Shown here: one piece after another, positions 35,845 to 45,234 of the stretch
How positions within the stretch are numbered: the first letter of the stretch is position 1
Layout of the letters: each line of letters opens with the position of its first letter
Assembly (NCBI GenBank): GCA_963744875.1
Contig: CAVUVQ010000009.1
Span: forward strand, 62,001-126,000
Length of the DNA: 64,000 nucleotides
Reading direction: 5' to 3'
Origin: JACDAE01 sp963744875
GTDB lineage: Bacteria; Chloroflexota; Ktedonobacteria; Ktedonobacterales; Ktedonobacteraceae
The notes under the pieces: generated by a model
Database searches by the model: none
Seen by the model: the letters and a program-made list of their open reading frames with translations, nothing else
Told to the model about the DNA's origin: nothing
Translations under genes and position numbers: made by a program

Positions 35845-35863
35845 GTTTAATCCCCGTGACCTG

Positions 35864-37730
35864 CTAGATCAATGCTTTGACAGCTTGCACGATATGGTGA
35901 GCACTGATGCCAGCTTCTTCCAGCAATTGAGCGGCTGTTCCGGAGCCAGGCATCGACTGTACGGCCAGCTTCACGACCTCAGGAAGGCTACCATCGCGCT
36001 CAGAAAAAGCCTCTAGAACTGCATCGCCCAGACCACCTTCGGGCCAATGATCTTCAACTGTGATAATCTTATTGCCAGCTTCCTGTGCGGCGGCAAGCAA
36101 CGTCTCTTCATCAATTGGCTTCACCGAGTAGGCGTCGATCACACGAATAGCGATGCCCTCGCCCTTCAACTGCTCATAGGCTTGCAACGCTCTCATGGAC
36201 GGTAATGCCTGCTGCAACAACCGTTGCTTTGTCATTATCCGATTGACGTAAGACTTTACTGCCACCAACGGAGAACGTCTCATCAGGACTATAGATGGTT
36301 GGTGTTTTTTCACGTGTTGTACGCATGTAGACAACGCCATCATGCTTCGCCATTTCGGCGACCAGTTGTGCCGTCTGGTTGGGATCACTTGGATAAAGGA
36401 CGGTACTACCGAAGACCGCACGCATCATCGCCAGATCTTCCAGAGCCATCTGCGAAGGTCCATCCTCACCAATGGAGACACCTGCATGGGAGCCACAAAG
36501 GCGAATATTGGCACGCGAGATCGCCGCCATACGAATGAAATCATACGCACGCGAGAAGAATGCAGCAAATGTGGACGCAAACGGGATCTTATGGCGCACA
36601 CTCATGCCCACCGCCGAAGCAACCAACTGCTGCTCAGCAATGTACTGCTCGAAAAAGCGCTCTGGAAATGCTTTACCGAACTCATCGGCATAGGTCGAGT
36701 TGCTCACTTCTCCGTCTAGAGCGACGACATTGGGATTAGCAGCTCCTAGCGCCTTCAAGGCGTCGCCGTAGGCTTTACGTGTGGCAGCGGTGGTGGCACC
36801 TAACTCATAGGTTGGCAATTCGATCGGCTTCTCTGCGGCCTCTGGTGCAAGTTGACCTGGGGCTGGCTTCTGCACCGGGAAGGTCTGACTACGTGCAGGT
36901 GCATTCAACTCTTGCAACGCCTGGGCTTCCTGATCTTTGTTCAAGGGTTTTCCGTGCCAGCCTTCTTTGTTCTCAAGGAAAGAGACACCCTTGCCCTTCA
37001 TGGTCTTCGCGACAATTAGCGTTGGTGCATTGGTGGCCTGTGATGCCTGGGAGAATGCATTGTTGATCTCCTCATAGTTATGACCGTCGATAATGATGGC
37101 GTTCCAACCGAAGGCTCTGGCACGGGCAGCGTATGCTTCAGTATTCCAGCCAAGATCCGTCTCACCACGCTGGCCCAGGCGGTTACAATCGAGAATACCG
37201 ACCAGGTTGTTCAGGCTGTAGTGCGAGGCATGATCAAAGGCTTCCCAGATCGACCCCTCGGCCATCTCACTATCACCCAGGATAGCCCAGATTTTGTATG
37301 GCAGCTTGTCGAGATATTTTCCTGCCAGCCCAATACCGACACCAATTGGCAAGCCCTGGCCCAGCGAACCCGTCGCAACATCGACCCAGGGAAGGGCGGG
37401 TGTTGGATGTCCTTCGATACGACTGCCAAATTTTCGCAGCGTCAGCAATTCCTCATCGCTGATCGCGCCTGCCGCCTTGTAGAACGAATAGAGCAAAGGC
37501 GCGGCATGTCCCTTCGAAAAGATCAGGTGATCATTATTCGGATTCTGAGGATCGTCAAAATCGTAATGGAGATAGCTGATTGCTAACACAGCCATTAAGT
37601 CCGCAGCCGACATGGAAGAGGTCGGATGCCCCGAGTTAGCAGCAGTCGTACAGCGAATACTATCTACACGCAACTGCTGAGCGAGATTTGTCCACTGTTG
37701 TACCTGTGATGTGGTTTCTGTTGTTGTCAT
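35864..37730 (-). CDS. tkt: Transketolase, one frameshift
   Basis: The corrected length is 621 aa, the short single-chain transketolase type. This thiamine-diphosphate enzyme moves C2 units in the pentose phosphate pathway. N-terminal ThDP domain: AANSGHPTSSMSAADLMAVL, HLIFSKGHAAPLLYSFY, GSLGQGLPIGVGIGLAGK, LGDSEMAEGSIWEA. Pyrimidine domain: LDGEVSNSTYADEF, FASTFAAFFSRAYDFIRMAA, GSHAGVSIGEDGPSQMALED. C-terminal domain: IRVIDAYSVKPIDEETL. One extra base near 36191 (CAT-GAG-A-GCG) breaks the C-terminal domain; removal gives GITVHEALQAYEQL. The ATG 37730 has GAGGAG upstream. Phosphoketolase lies divergently about 930 bp away. Confidence 0.92.
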
Positions 37731-37829
37731 TGTAATTCTACTCCTCATAAAATAGAGAGTTATATGTGTTCCTCTTAAGGTCCTCCTCTATTGTAAACCG
37801 TTACACTCTCTAAGAGCAAGCTAAGCCAT

Positions 37830-37877
37830 CGCGATGCAGGGCTTTCCAATTCTAGAATTGGAAAGCCCTGCATCGCG
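37830..37877. repeat. 48-bp perfect palindrome without a loop
   Basis: CGCGATGCAGGGCTTTCCAATTCT (37830-37853) is followed at once by its exact reverse complement (37854-37877), with the centre TCTAGA. It lies 64 nt past the stop of the SHOCT gene and 100 nt before the transketolase start. As RNA it would fold completely and could terminate the SHOCT transcript; as DNA it could extrude a cruciform. Confidence 0.75.
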
Positions 37878-37940
37878 GCTAAACTATCATCCAGCCACTA
37901 ACCAACCACAAGACATATGGCTGGTCAGTGGCGGATAACG

Positions 37941-38258
37941 CTAGACTCCGTTGAGGAGGCGCTGCTTTTGCGCCTGGAATTCCTCCTCAGTCAAGATGCC
38001 CGACTCGCGGAGTTGTCCCAGCACTTTGAGTTGAGTCAATGTATTGTTCACCTGGTTCGTTGCTGAGGGCTGGGCATACTGCTGGGAGGCGACCTGATAG
38101 CCTTGCGAGCTACGTCTCCCTAAGTAGTAGCCCAGTCCACCTGCAAGCAAGTCCCCCATTAATCCGCCGCCTATACCCATACCAAACCCACCGAACATGG
38201 GACCTCCAAACATAGGGCCACCGAATCCTCCAAAACCGCCCATTGGATGGTGATGCAT
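37941..38258 (-). CDS. SHOCT-domain protein with glycine-rich N-terminus
   Basis: A 105-aa protein. The first ~50 residues are a Gly/Met/Phe-rich low-complexity segment (GGFGGFGGPMFGGPMFGGFG) with a short hydrophobic stretch LMGDLLAGGLGYYLG. The C-terminal ~30 residues are a SHOCT motif (TQLKVLGQLRESGILTEEEFQAQKQRLL), a short helix hairpin often found at protein ends and thought to mediate oligomerisation. Function is unknown. AAGGAG lies just upstream of ATG 38258. It is divergent from phosphoketolase across a 400-bp region holding an operator-like palindrome. Confidence 0.85.
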   Translation of the reverse strand: MHHHPMGGFGGFGGPMFGGPMFGGFGMGIGGGLMGDLLAGGLGYYLGRRSSQGYQVASQQYAQPSATNQVNNTLTQLKVLGQLRESGILTEEEFQAQKQRLLNGV

Positions 38259-38661
38259 AATATTTCTCCTTTATTCAGATGCAACATGATGATCAAGAGT
38301 TGCATCCGTGTTTTGTTTTTCTTTGATGTCCAAGGCATTGTTCCTTGCACAAAGTTATGATAAGACAAAAAGATGAGAACATTATTGGAGAAAAATGAGA
38401 ACGTTCTCATTATTTTAAAAGCGCCGATCGTGACACCTTTGTGATGCAACAGACACACAAACAGCACGCTGTAATGTACAATCACATTGGACATACAAGT
38501 GTAACATAACAGACGCTCCAATGACGGACGCTCCCTCTCTTGCTCATGAAGACAAGGATTATAGCATGAGTTTGCTACATTTAAGAAGAGAGGCTCTAAA
38601 AACCATTACCTGACTTTCGACCTTTTTTCGCTTACAAACAAGTTTATGACGGAGGAATATT
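38259..38661. other. 403-bp divergent promoter region (SHOCT gene / phosphoketolase)
   Basis: This region must carry promoters for both genes. It holds the TGAGAACGTTCTCA palindrome (38396-38409) and, 22 nt to the left, the half-repeat ATGAGAAC (38373-38380). No other gene is seen. Confidence 0.5.
38394..38411. promoter_or_regulatory. 18-bp perfect palindrome, LacI-type operator candidate
   Basis: AATGAGAACGTTCTCATT is a perfect palindrome with a central CG, as in operators of LacI-family sugar repressors (general form TGnnAnCGnTnnCA). It lies 136 nt upstream of the SHOCT start and 251 nt upstream of phosphoketolase. A second half-site ATGAGAAC lies at 38373. Confidence 0.5.
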
Positions 38662-41020
38662 ATGGCAACAGTTGACCAGACCCGCCTCGACTTGATGAAC
38701 AAGTATTGGAACGCGGCCAACTATCTGACGATTGGTCAGATTTATCTCAAAGAGAATCCATTGCTACAAGAGCCACTTCTTCCCGAACACATCAAACCTC
38801 GCCTGCTCGGACACTGGGGCACATCTCCTGGCCTGAGCTTCATTTATGTTCATCTCAATCGCTTAATTCAAGATCACCACCTGGACATGATTTACATGGC
38901 TGGCCCTGGACATGGCGGACCGGCGATCATTAGCCAACGTGTATCTCGAAGGAACTTATTCGGAGATCTATCCCGAAATCCCCCAGAATACCCAGGGCAT
39001 ACGACACCTTTTTCGCCAGTTCTCGACACCTGGCGGCGTTCCCAGCCATGTCAGCGTGCCTACCCCAGGCTCTATCCATGAAGGTGGCGAACTGGGCTAT
39101 GTGCTCACACATGCATTCGGCGCGGCATTCGACAATCCCAACTTGATCGTGGCTGCCGTCGTCGGTGATGGTGAAGCGGAGACCGGGCCACTTGAAGGCT
39201 CCTGGAAATCGATCAGCTTCCTCAATCCAGCTCGTGATGGTGCGGTCCTTCCCATCTTACATTTAAACGGCTATAAGATTTCCGGTCCAACTGTGCTAGG
39301 ACGTGACAATGACAACCGGGTGCAACAACTCCTCACAGGGCACGGCTACGATGTCCATTTTCTGGAAGGTCATGATCCCATAGAGATGCATCGCGCTTTT
39401 GCTGACCTGCTGGATACTTGCTACGGAAAAATTCGCGCCATTCAGGAAGATGCACGCCAGCATGGAGTTACGAAACGCCCTAATTGGCCCGTTATTGTCT
39501 TGCGCACTCCGAAAGGCTGGACCGGACCCAAAGAGGTGGATGGCCTCCCTGTCGAGGGGACATTCCGTGCTCACCAGGTTCCGGTCTCCGATGTTAAGGC
39601 AAATCCTGATCATTTGCGGATACTCGAAGAGTGGATGCGCAGCTATAAACCAGAGGATTTGTTTGATAAAGATGGACGCCTGATCCCCGAGCTTGCCGCC
39701 CTGGCACCTGAAGGGGATCTGCGTATGGGAGCCAATCCGCACGCCAATGGTGGTAAATTGATAGTTGACCTGGATATCCCGCCTTTCACGGACTATGCCA
39801 TTGAGGTGAAAAAGCCCGCCACCGAACATGCTGAGTCGACACGCCAGCTTGGCAGAATGATGCGCGATATCTTCACGCGCAATGCTGAGCAACACAATTT
39901 CCGCCTCTTCTGCCCTGACGAGACAAACTCGAATCGTCTGGGAGATGTCTTTACCGTCGAAAATCGTTGTTCAATGGAACCAATTATCTCTATCGACGAT
40001 CACATCTCACCCGATGGACGGGTATTAGAGGTACTCAGCGAACATCTCTGCCACGGCTGGCTTGAAGGCTACTTGCTCACTGGTCGCCATGGCCTCTTCG
40101 CCACCTACGAAGCCTTCGCGCTGATTTCTGCTTCGATGACGGTCCAGCATACCAAGTGGCTTGAGGAAGGCATCAAATTGCCCTGGCGTGAAGCAATCCC
40201 CTCCCTTAACATTCTGCTGACCTCGACCTGCTGGCGCAACGACCACAATGGCTTCAGTCACCAGGGACCTGGCTTGATTGATACTGTGCTCTCGAAGAAG
40301 GGTTCGGTCGCACGCATCTATCTGCCACCTGATGCGAATTGTCTGCTCTCGGTCGCCGATCACTGCTTCCGTAGTCGCAATTATGTGAACTTGATCGTCA
40401 TTGATAAGCAACCTCAACTGCAATGGCTCAATATGGAGGATGCCATCGCGCATTGTACGCGTGGACTATCGACCTGGCATTGGGCCAGCAATGATGAGCA
40501 GATCGAGCCTGATGTGGTGATGGCGTGTGCTGGTGATATCCCGACGCTGGAAACAGTGGCTGCGGCCTGGTGGTTGCGTCATCACATCCCTGAACTCAAG
40601 GTGCGCGTCGTGAACGTTGTCGATCTGATGACGCTTTATCCAGCATATCTGCATCCACATGGTATGGACAATGCAACCTTCGTCGAGCATTTCACTGAAG
40701 ACAAACCTGTAGTGTTCGCGTTCCATGGTTATCCACGTGCTATTCATGAAGTCGTACATGGACGCCCCAATGTCCCGCGCTTCCACGTACGTGGTTTCAA
40801 TGAGCAAGGCACCACCACGACACCTTTCGATATGGTCGTGCTCAACGGGATGAGTCGTTATCATCTCTGCATCGAGGCGATGCGTCGTGTTCACCGTGTA
40901 AGTCAGCTCACCGCACCCTTGATTGCCGAGTGCGACGATATGCTGACTAAGCACCACGCCTATGTCCGCAGCAACTTCCAGGATATGCCTGAAGTGCGTG
41001 ATTGGGTCTGGACGGATTAA
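38662..41020 (+). CDS. xfp: Xylulose-5-phosphate/fructose-6-phosphate phosphoketolase, one frameshift
   Basis: The corrected protein is 785 aa, the usual size. This ThDP enzyme splits xylulose-5-P or fructose-6-P with phosphate into acetyl-P and an aldose phosphate. Markers: NYLTIGQIYL, KPRLLGHWGTSPG, MIYMAGPGHGGPA, YLEGTYSEIYPE, VVGDGEAETGPLEGSW (ThDP GDG motif), HLNGYKISGPT, FCPDETNSNRL, WLEGYLLTGRHG, SHQGPGLID, and the C-terminal FHGYPRAIHEVVHGR and GTTTTPFDM. One extra base near 38932 (ATC-ATT-A-GCC) breaks the frame; removal gives GGPAIIANVYLEG. ATG 38662 follows GACGGAGG. A palindrome 16 nt after the stop probably terminates it. It links sugar breakdown to acetyl-phosphate. Confidence 0.94.
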
Positions 41021-41035
41021 ATATAATAGATGAGA

Positions 41036-41127
41036 AAGAAGTAGGGGCGTCACCTTGCGTGCGCCCATGTCTCGGCAAGATGGTTCATCGGGACATGGGC
41101 GCACGCAAGGTGACGCCCCTACTTCTT
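41036..41127. repeat. 36-bp perfect palindrome of the GTAGGGGC family
   Basis: Arms 41036-41071 and 41092-41127 are exact inverse copies (AAGAAGTAGGGGCGTCACC...GCGCCCATGTC) with a 20-nt loop. It lies between the phosphoketolase stop (16 nt) and the convergent TPR gene stop (58 nt). Confidence 0.8.
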
Positions 41128-41184
41128 CCTGCTTCATGCTCAAATAGCCCGTTATATTTTTAGTATGTGTCTACTAACATAGCA

Positions 41185-42222
41185 TTAACAGACTAAGGAA
41201 GCTGTGCGTATGCCCCACACGTCTTCGCGATTAGGATCGATCTCTTCCGCCCGCTTATATGCCCTCCGAGCACTTTCATATTGACCCAGGCGATTGAATA
41301 CCCATCCCAGAAAACGCCACTCCTCAGCATCATGAGGATCAAGTGAAAGGGAATACAGGAATGCCTCCAATGCTTTCTCAAACATGCCCAGAGCAATCAA
41401 CGTTCTACCTTTGATCTCCCAGGCGGCTTTTCTCTTTGGGTCAAGTTGCAATGCGGTATTACAGGCTTCCAATGCCTTCTCATAGCGCCAGCGTTCTTCA
41501 AGACATAACATATTTACGTTATCAATCCACATATCAATGGAGCTAGAATTGACAACATAGTTAGCGTCTAGTTGAAGAAGACCTTCGTCTCCACCGCACT
41601 CCTCTTTCTCTCTATCAAGAAAAAAGAGCACACCGGCCTTTATTTGCCAGAGTTCAGCATCACCACCATCGGCTTCCGCCGCATGATCACAGGTTCTTAG
41701 AGCCTCTCGATACCTTCCCAATGTAAGAAGAGAACGTGCCTTCATTTTCCATATCGCTATTGTATTTAAGCCAAATTCTAAAGCGTGGGTACATACATTA
41801 ACAACATCCTGATAGCGTCCTAACTTATAAAGTGCCTGGGCTTTTATTTCCCAGGCTTCGGTATGATTAAAATGGAGTTTAAAAAGGTGCTCTACCGCTT
41901 CTAACGCATCTTCATATCTTTCTGAATCGAAAAGCCTCCTTGCCTGTATAATATCGATTGTGGAGTCAAGCATTAGATCATCAATATCTACTCTTACAGC
42001 TTCTTCCACTTCCCATCTGCCCCTGCAAAAAGTGGGGACTTTCAGGGGTGGTGGTAACATTTGCAGTTCAGTGATCATTACTCCATATTCTGCTCGTATT
42101 GCGGCACACGCGGAACACTTTCTCAGGTGTGTTTCAAACATGAGCCATTCTGACGGTGAAAAGTCTTCTTGCCTCAAAGCCAGTTTCATCGCCCACTCTT
42201 GACACGGTACTTGCTTCATCAT
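41185..42222 (-). CDS. Zinc-finger (ZAS-like) TPR protein, candidate anti-sigma factor
   Basis: A 345-aa soluble protein. Residues ~1-45 resemble a zinc anti-sigma domain (FETHLRKCSACAAI, H-x3-C-x2-C, with an earlier Cys near residue 7). The rest is a TPR array (ALEAVEHLFKLHFNHTEAW, LGRYREALRTCDHAAEADG, ALEACNTALQLDPKRKAAW, ALEAFLYSLSLDPHDAEEW, ARRAYKRAEEIDPNREDVW). There is no membrane helix, unlike most ZAS anti-sigmas. Its start overlaps the end of the ECF sigma gene by 4 nt, so translation is coupled and a sigma/anti-sigma pair is likely. The TPR part may sense a protein or peptide that frees the sigma. Confidence 0.8.
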   Translation of the reverse strand: MMKQVPCQEWAMKLALRQEDFSPSEWLMFETHLRKCSACAAIRAEYGVMITELQMLPPPLKVPTFCRGRWEVEEAVRVDIDDLMLDSTIDIIQARRLFDSERYEDALEAVEHLFKLHFNHTEAWEIKAQALYKLGRYQDVVNVCTHALEFGLNTIAIWKMKARSLLTLGRYREALRTCDHAAEADGGDAELWQIKAGVLFFLDREKEECGGDEGLLQLDANYVVNSSSIDMWIDNVNMLCLEERWRYEKALEACNTALQLDPKRKAAWEIKGRTLIALGMFEKALEAFLYSLSLDPHDAEEWRFLGWVFNRLGQYESARRAYKRAEEIDPNREDVWGIRTASLVC

Positions 42223-42842
42223 GTCCCTTTCCTCCTCTCAGGTTGAGTCGCAGATTCGACTTCTAAACTGCGGCGTATTTGCCGAAACTCTTCCATCCCG
42301 AAGCTAATGTAAGTATTTACGCTGCTTTCCCGAATACCCAACAACTCTGCAATCTTTGATTTTGAACATCCTTCAATATGATAAAGCACAATACATGCAC
42401 GATACTTCAAAGTGACACGGGCAAGCGCTAGTTGTAATAATTCCTCAGCAACTACCTGCTCTTCCGGTCCTTCAATAAAAGACAGGTTGAGCAGGGTGGG
42501 TTGCTCATCATAAGAAGCTGCATGGCTGTACTTTTCGTGACGCTGATAATCATACGCAACACGGGTGGCAATACGATAGAGCCAGGCTACAAAGGTTTCC
42601 GTCTGCCGCAGCGTTGGCAAAGCTCGCCAGACCTTCAAAAACGTTTCCTGAGCAAGTTCACTCCCAATCTCATTTTTGCCGACCATGCGTGCAAGATAGA
42701 GGGCAATTTTGCTAAAATAGCGTTCATAGATCACTTGAAACGCAGACTCATCTCCTTCCTGAGCCTGCGAAATAAGCTCCTGATCATTGAGTAGCCGTTG
42801 CCTTTCTAGAGGTGGAGAAGTGCCCTCTGCTGAATAAACCAT
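42219..42842 (-). CDS. ECF-type RNA polymerase sigma factor
   Basis: A 207-aa sigma factor with regions 2 and 4. Region 2: DESAFQVIYERYFSKIALYLARM, AQETFLKVWRALPT, WLYRIATRVAYDYQR. Region 4: LTLKYRACIVLYHIEGCSKS-type helix (here VTLKYRACIVLYHIEG), IAELLGIRESSVNTYI. The linker (~105-130) is short, so no extra regulatory domain. It overlaps the downstream ZAS-TPR gene by 4 nt. The upstream flank (42843-43041) is the likely autoregulated promoter; I see no clear AAC/CGT ECF motif. Confidence 0.92.
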   Translation of the reverse strand: MVYSAEGTSPPLERQRLLNDQELISQAQEGDESAFQVIYERYFSKIALYLARMVGKNEIGSELAQETFLKVWRALPTLRQTETFVAWLYRIATRVAYDYQRHEKYSHAASYDEQPTLLNLSFIEGPEEQVVAEELLQLALARVTLKYRACIVLYHIEGCSKSKIAELLGIRESSVNTYISFGMEEFRQIRRSLEVESATQPERRKGT

Positions 42843-43041
42843 ACATGCCTCCCTTGCTGCTGTTCATATCTTTTAATAGAGACGCAAAGGAAGGCAGAAA
42901 TTTAATAAATTGAAGCATGTCTTTGGAGGGAATATGGATACCGTCATTTTTTATAACCGCATCACCATTACGTTGCTTATAAGTAAGTAGTACAATATAT
43001 GTATCCCTACTCAAGAAAACAAGCACGAAAGGCGCGTAACA

Positions 43042-43311
43042 ATGATGGAAATCATCCTGGTTATTCTTGTTCTACTGCTGGCCGTTGCAGTACCCATCTT
43101 GTGGATTATATTTATCATTAAGCGTACGGGCACATTCCCCGGACAGATCATTGGCCCATTGGGGCCACGCCGCCGCGATGGTGCTCTCACCTACAACGAG
43201 TATAGAGGCATACGTACCAATGTTGCAGTTGAAGATCCGCGCGACTCTCACAGTCCGCGTTATCAGAGACGGCATTCCACCAGACAAAATAAGAGACAAA
43301 ACCCTGGATGA
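43042..43311 (+). CDS. Small single-helix membrane protein
   Basis: An 89-aa protein: one N-terminal helix (EIILVILVLLLAVAVPILWIIFII), then a basic, arginine-rich soluble tail rich in R, N and Q (RRRDGALTYNEYRGIR). No family is recognised. The ATG at 43042 (or 43045) follows AAAGGCG. It is divergent from the ECF sigma gene and 80 bp upstream of the lipid-kinase gene on the same strand. Confidence 0.55.
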   Translation: MMEIILVILVLLLAVAVPILWIIFIIKRTGTFPGQIIGPLGPRRRDGALTYNEYRGIRTNVAVEDPRDSHSPRYQRRHSTRQNKRQNPG

Positions 43312-43391
43312 AATAGAGCATTGTGTCATGTTCCCACTTTGCGTTATACTGACACTATCATCAAAAAATAAATAAGGATTGAGTTAGCGCT

Positions 43392-44459
43392 TTGTTGAAT
43401 GCACACAAGATACTACTTGTCCATAGTCCACATTCTGGTCGCTCATCCCAACTCGCTGCGGCCATTGCCTCTATACGAACACACTCACTAGAGTTGGTCG
43501 AAATACTCTCTATTGCGGAACTGGATGGCTTACCCGATCAAGGACCACAGTGGAAAGAGCGTGGCATCGATATAGTTGTGGCGGCTGGTGGAGATGGACT
43601 GGTAGGTGGCGTCATTACCCACGTCGCTGCATCTGGCTTGCCGCTGGCGATCCTGCCGCTCGGTACCTCTAATGACATCGCCCGTTCACTCAATATTCCC
43701 CAGGATGTATCAGCAGCCGTAGAATTGCTCACCAATGGAAAGATCGTTGAGGTCGATGTTGGGATAGCACAACCCGCTGAGCAGGCACCACATGCAGCTT
43801 CTTCCCACCCGATAGCAAGTAAGAAGCACCATAGCTTCTTTGCGCACGCCTTGACGACTGGCATCAATGTGCAGTTCGCACGTGTAGCAACCAACGTCGC
43901 CACCCGCAAACGCTATGGACGCATGACCTATCCATTCGCAGCAATCGAAGTTTTACGCAATCATACAGCTTTAGAAATGGATATTCAATTTACGGGCCTG
44001 GCTATCCCTTCCACAACAGACCCCACACAACCACCAGTTCTGAGCGAACAAGCCGCGACGTTGCATTGCCAGGCGCTCCAGGCAACGATCATCAATGCCC
44101 CGATCTTTGGTGGTGCATGGAATTTCTCTGTACCGCAGGCGACGCTCTATGATGGCTTGCTGGATATTATCGTCATGGAGGATATTGATCTAAACGGCCT
44201 CAACACGTCACTCTCCCACTTCTTTAGCCGTTCAGAACAACATCCCGGCGCTCCGCAGGCCTGGCATGAACGTTATCCAGGCCTGCATCCAGCGGAACTT
44301 ACAGGCATTCCCGGCATCCATCACATCCAGGCCCAGGGCGTCACCATCGCCACCAGCATTGATCCCCAGGATGTCACTCTTGATGGAGAGATACGGGGTC
44401 AGACACCGATTTCTGTGCGGATGGCTTCTGAGCGGTTACGGGTGGTAGTCCCAGAGTAG
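43392..44459 (+). CDS. Diacylglycerol/lipid kinase family protein (YegS/DgkB-like)
   Basis: A 355-aa DAGK-catalytic family protein that phosphorylates diacylglycerol or related lipids using ATP. The N-terminal domain has DIVVAAGGDGLVGGVITHV (GGDG nucleotide motif) and LAILPLGTSNDIARSL (GTxND). The C-terminal beta-sandwich has ATIINAPIFGGAWNFSVPQA and YDGLLDIIVMED. A Pro/Thr-rich insert lies around residues 200-220. The start is TTG 43392 with AAGGA 13 nt upstream; no better start is seen. Its last 86 bp overlap the convergent YczE-like gene. Confidence 0.88.
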   Translation: MLNAHKILLVHSPHSGRSSQLAAAIASIRTHSLELVEILSIAELDGLPDQGPQWKERGIDIVVAAGGDGLVGGVITHVAASGLPLAILPLGTSNDIARSLNIPQDVSAAVELLTNGKIVEVDVGIAQPAEQAPHAASSHPIASKKHHSFFAHALTTGINVQFARVATNVATRKRYGRMTYPFAAIEVLRNHTALEMDIQFTGLAIPSTTDPTQPPVLSEQAATLHCQALQATIINAPIFGGAWNFSVPQATLYDGLLDIIVMEDIDLNGLNTSLSHFFSRSEQHPGAPQAWHERYPGLHPAELTGIPGIHHIQAQGVTIATSIDPQDVTLDGEIRGQTPISVRMASERLRVVVPE

Positions 44460-45084
44460 CCAATAGCCAGTTCAGCAACCAGAAACCGATCTCAATACAT
44501 GGTCCAATCCCAAAGGCAAAGAGGAGCGTGCCAATGCCAACGCTGCCACCGAGTAAAAAGCCAAGCAGCAAAACAGAACATTCAAGCGCGATACGCACGA
44601 TCGCAATCCGCACTTTCGTGAGTACATTCAAGCGCAGCATCAGGCCATCACGCGGGCCCGCGCCCAGATGAGGCGCGATGTAGATCGCGCAGCCAAGCCC
44701 AACTAGAAAAATGCCCACGACATCGACCAACAGGCGCAGAAGCAACGGTAGTGTTGAAAGATTGGGCAACCAATTCATTTGTAGCTGTAAATTAATAAAT
44801 AGGCCAATGAGCGACATATTGAGCAGGGTAGCGACACCTGGATAGACCTTCAGGAGCAGACTCAATAGTATCAGGATGGCACCAACGGCGATGCTTGCGG
44901 TGCCAAAGGAAAGCGGCGTATGAAAGCTGATGCCTTGATGCAGGACATCCCATGGGCCGAGACCCACGTTGGCGCGATAGGTAAAGACATCGCCCACAGC
45001 AAAAATAAATAGCCCTAAAACGACGATCAGTAAACGGCCAACAATGAGCCAGGGACGAGAAGTACGAGGCATGGTCAGTTGCAT
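44374..45084 (-). CDS. YczE/YyaS/YitT-like membrane protein
   Basis: A 236-aa integral membrane protein with about five helices (WLIVGRLLIVVLGLFIFAVG, ASIAVGAILILLSLLL, LLLRLLVDVVGIFLVGLGCAIY, ALECSVLLLGFLLGG, GTLLFAFGIGPCIEIGFWLL). Conserved loops YRANVGLGPWDVLHQGIS and PHLGAGPRDGLM are typical of the YczE family. The role is unknown; YczE in Bacillus affects a peptide synthetase product. ATG 45084 follows AAGGA by 9 nt. Its 3' end overlaps the convergent lipid-kinase gene by 86 bp. Confidence 0.83.
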   Translation of the reverse strand: MQLTMPRTSRPWLIVGRLLIVVLGLFIFAVGDVFTYRANVGLGPWDVLHQGISFHTPLSFGTASIAVGAILILLSLLLKVYPGVATLLNMSLIGLFINLQLQMNWLPNLSTLPLLLRLLVDVVGIFLVGLGCAIYIAPHLGAGPRDGLMLRLNVLTKVRIAIVRIALECSVLLLGFLLGGSVGIGTLLFAFGIGPCIEIGFWLLNWLLATLGLPPVTAQKPSAQKSVSDPVSLHQE

Positions 45085-45234
45085 GAAAGATAGTCCTTGT
45101 TGCTTGTCTCTTATGGAAGAGTGTGTCTTCGTTATAGAGAAAGTATAGAAAGAATATAAAGGAGAAGACAACAGCCAATACACACAAATTATCCCATGCA
45201 TGTTTATCAATGCGACCCCTGGCATATACCAATT

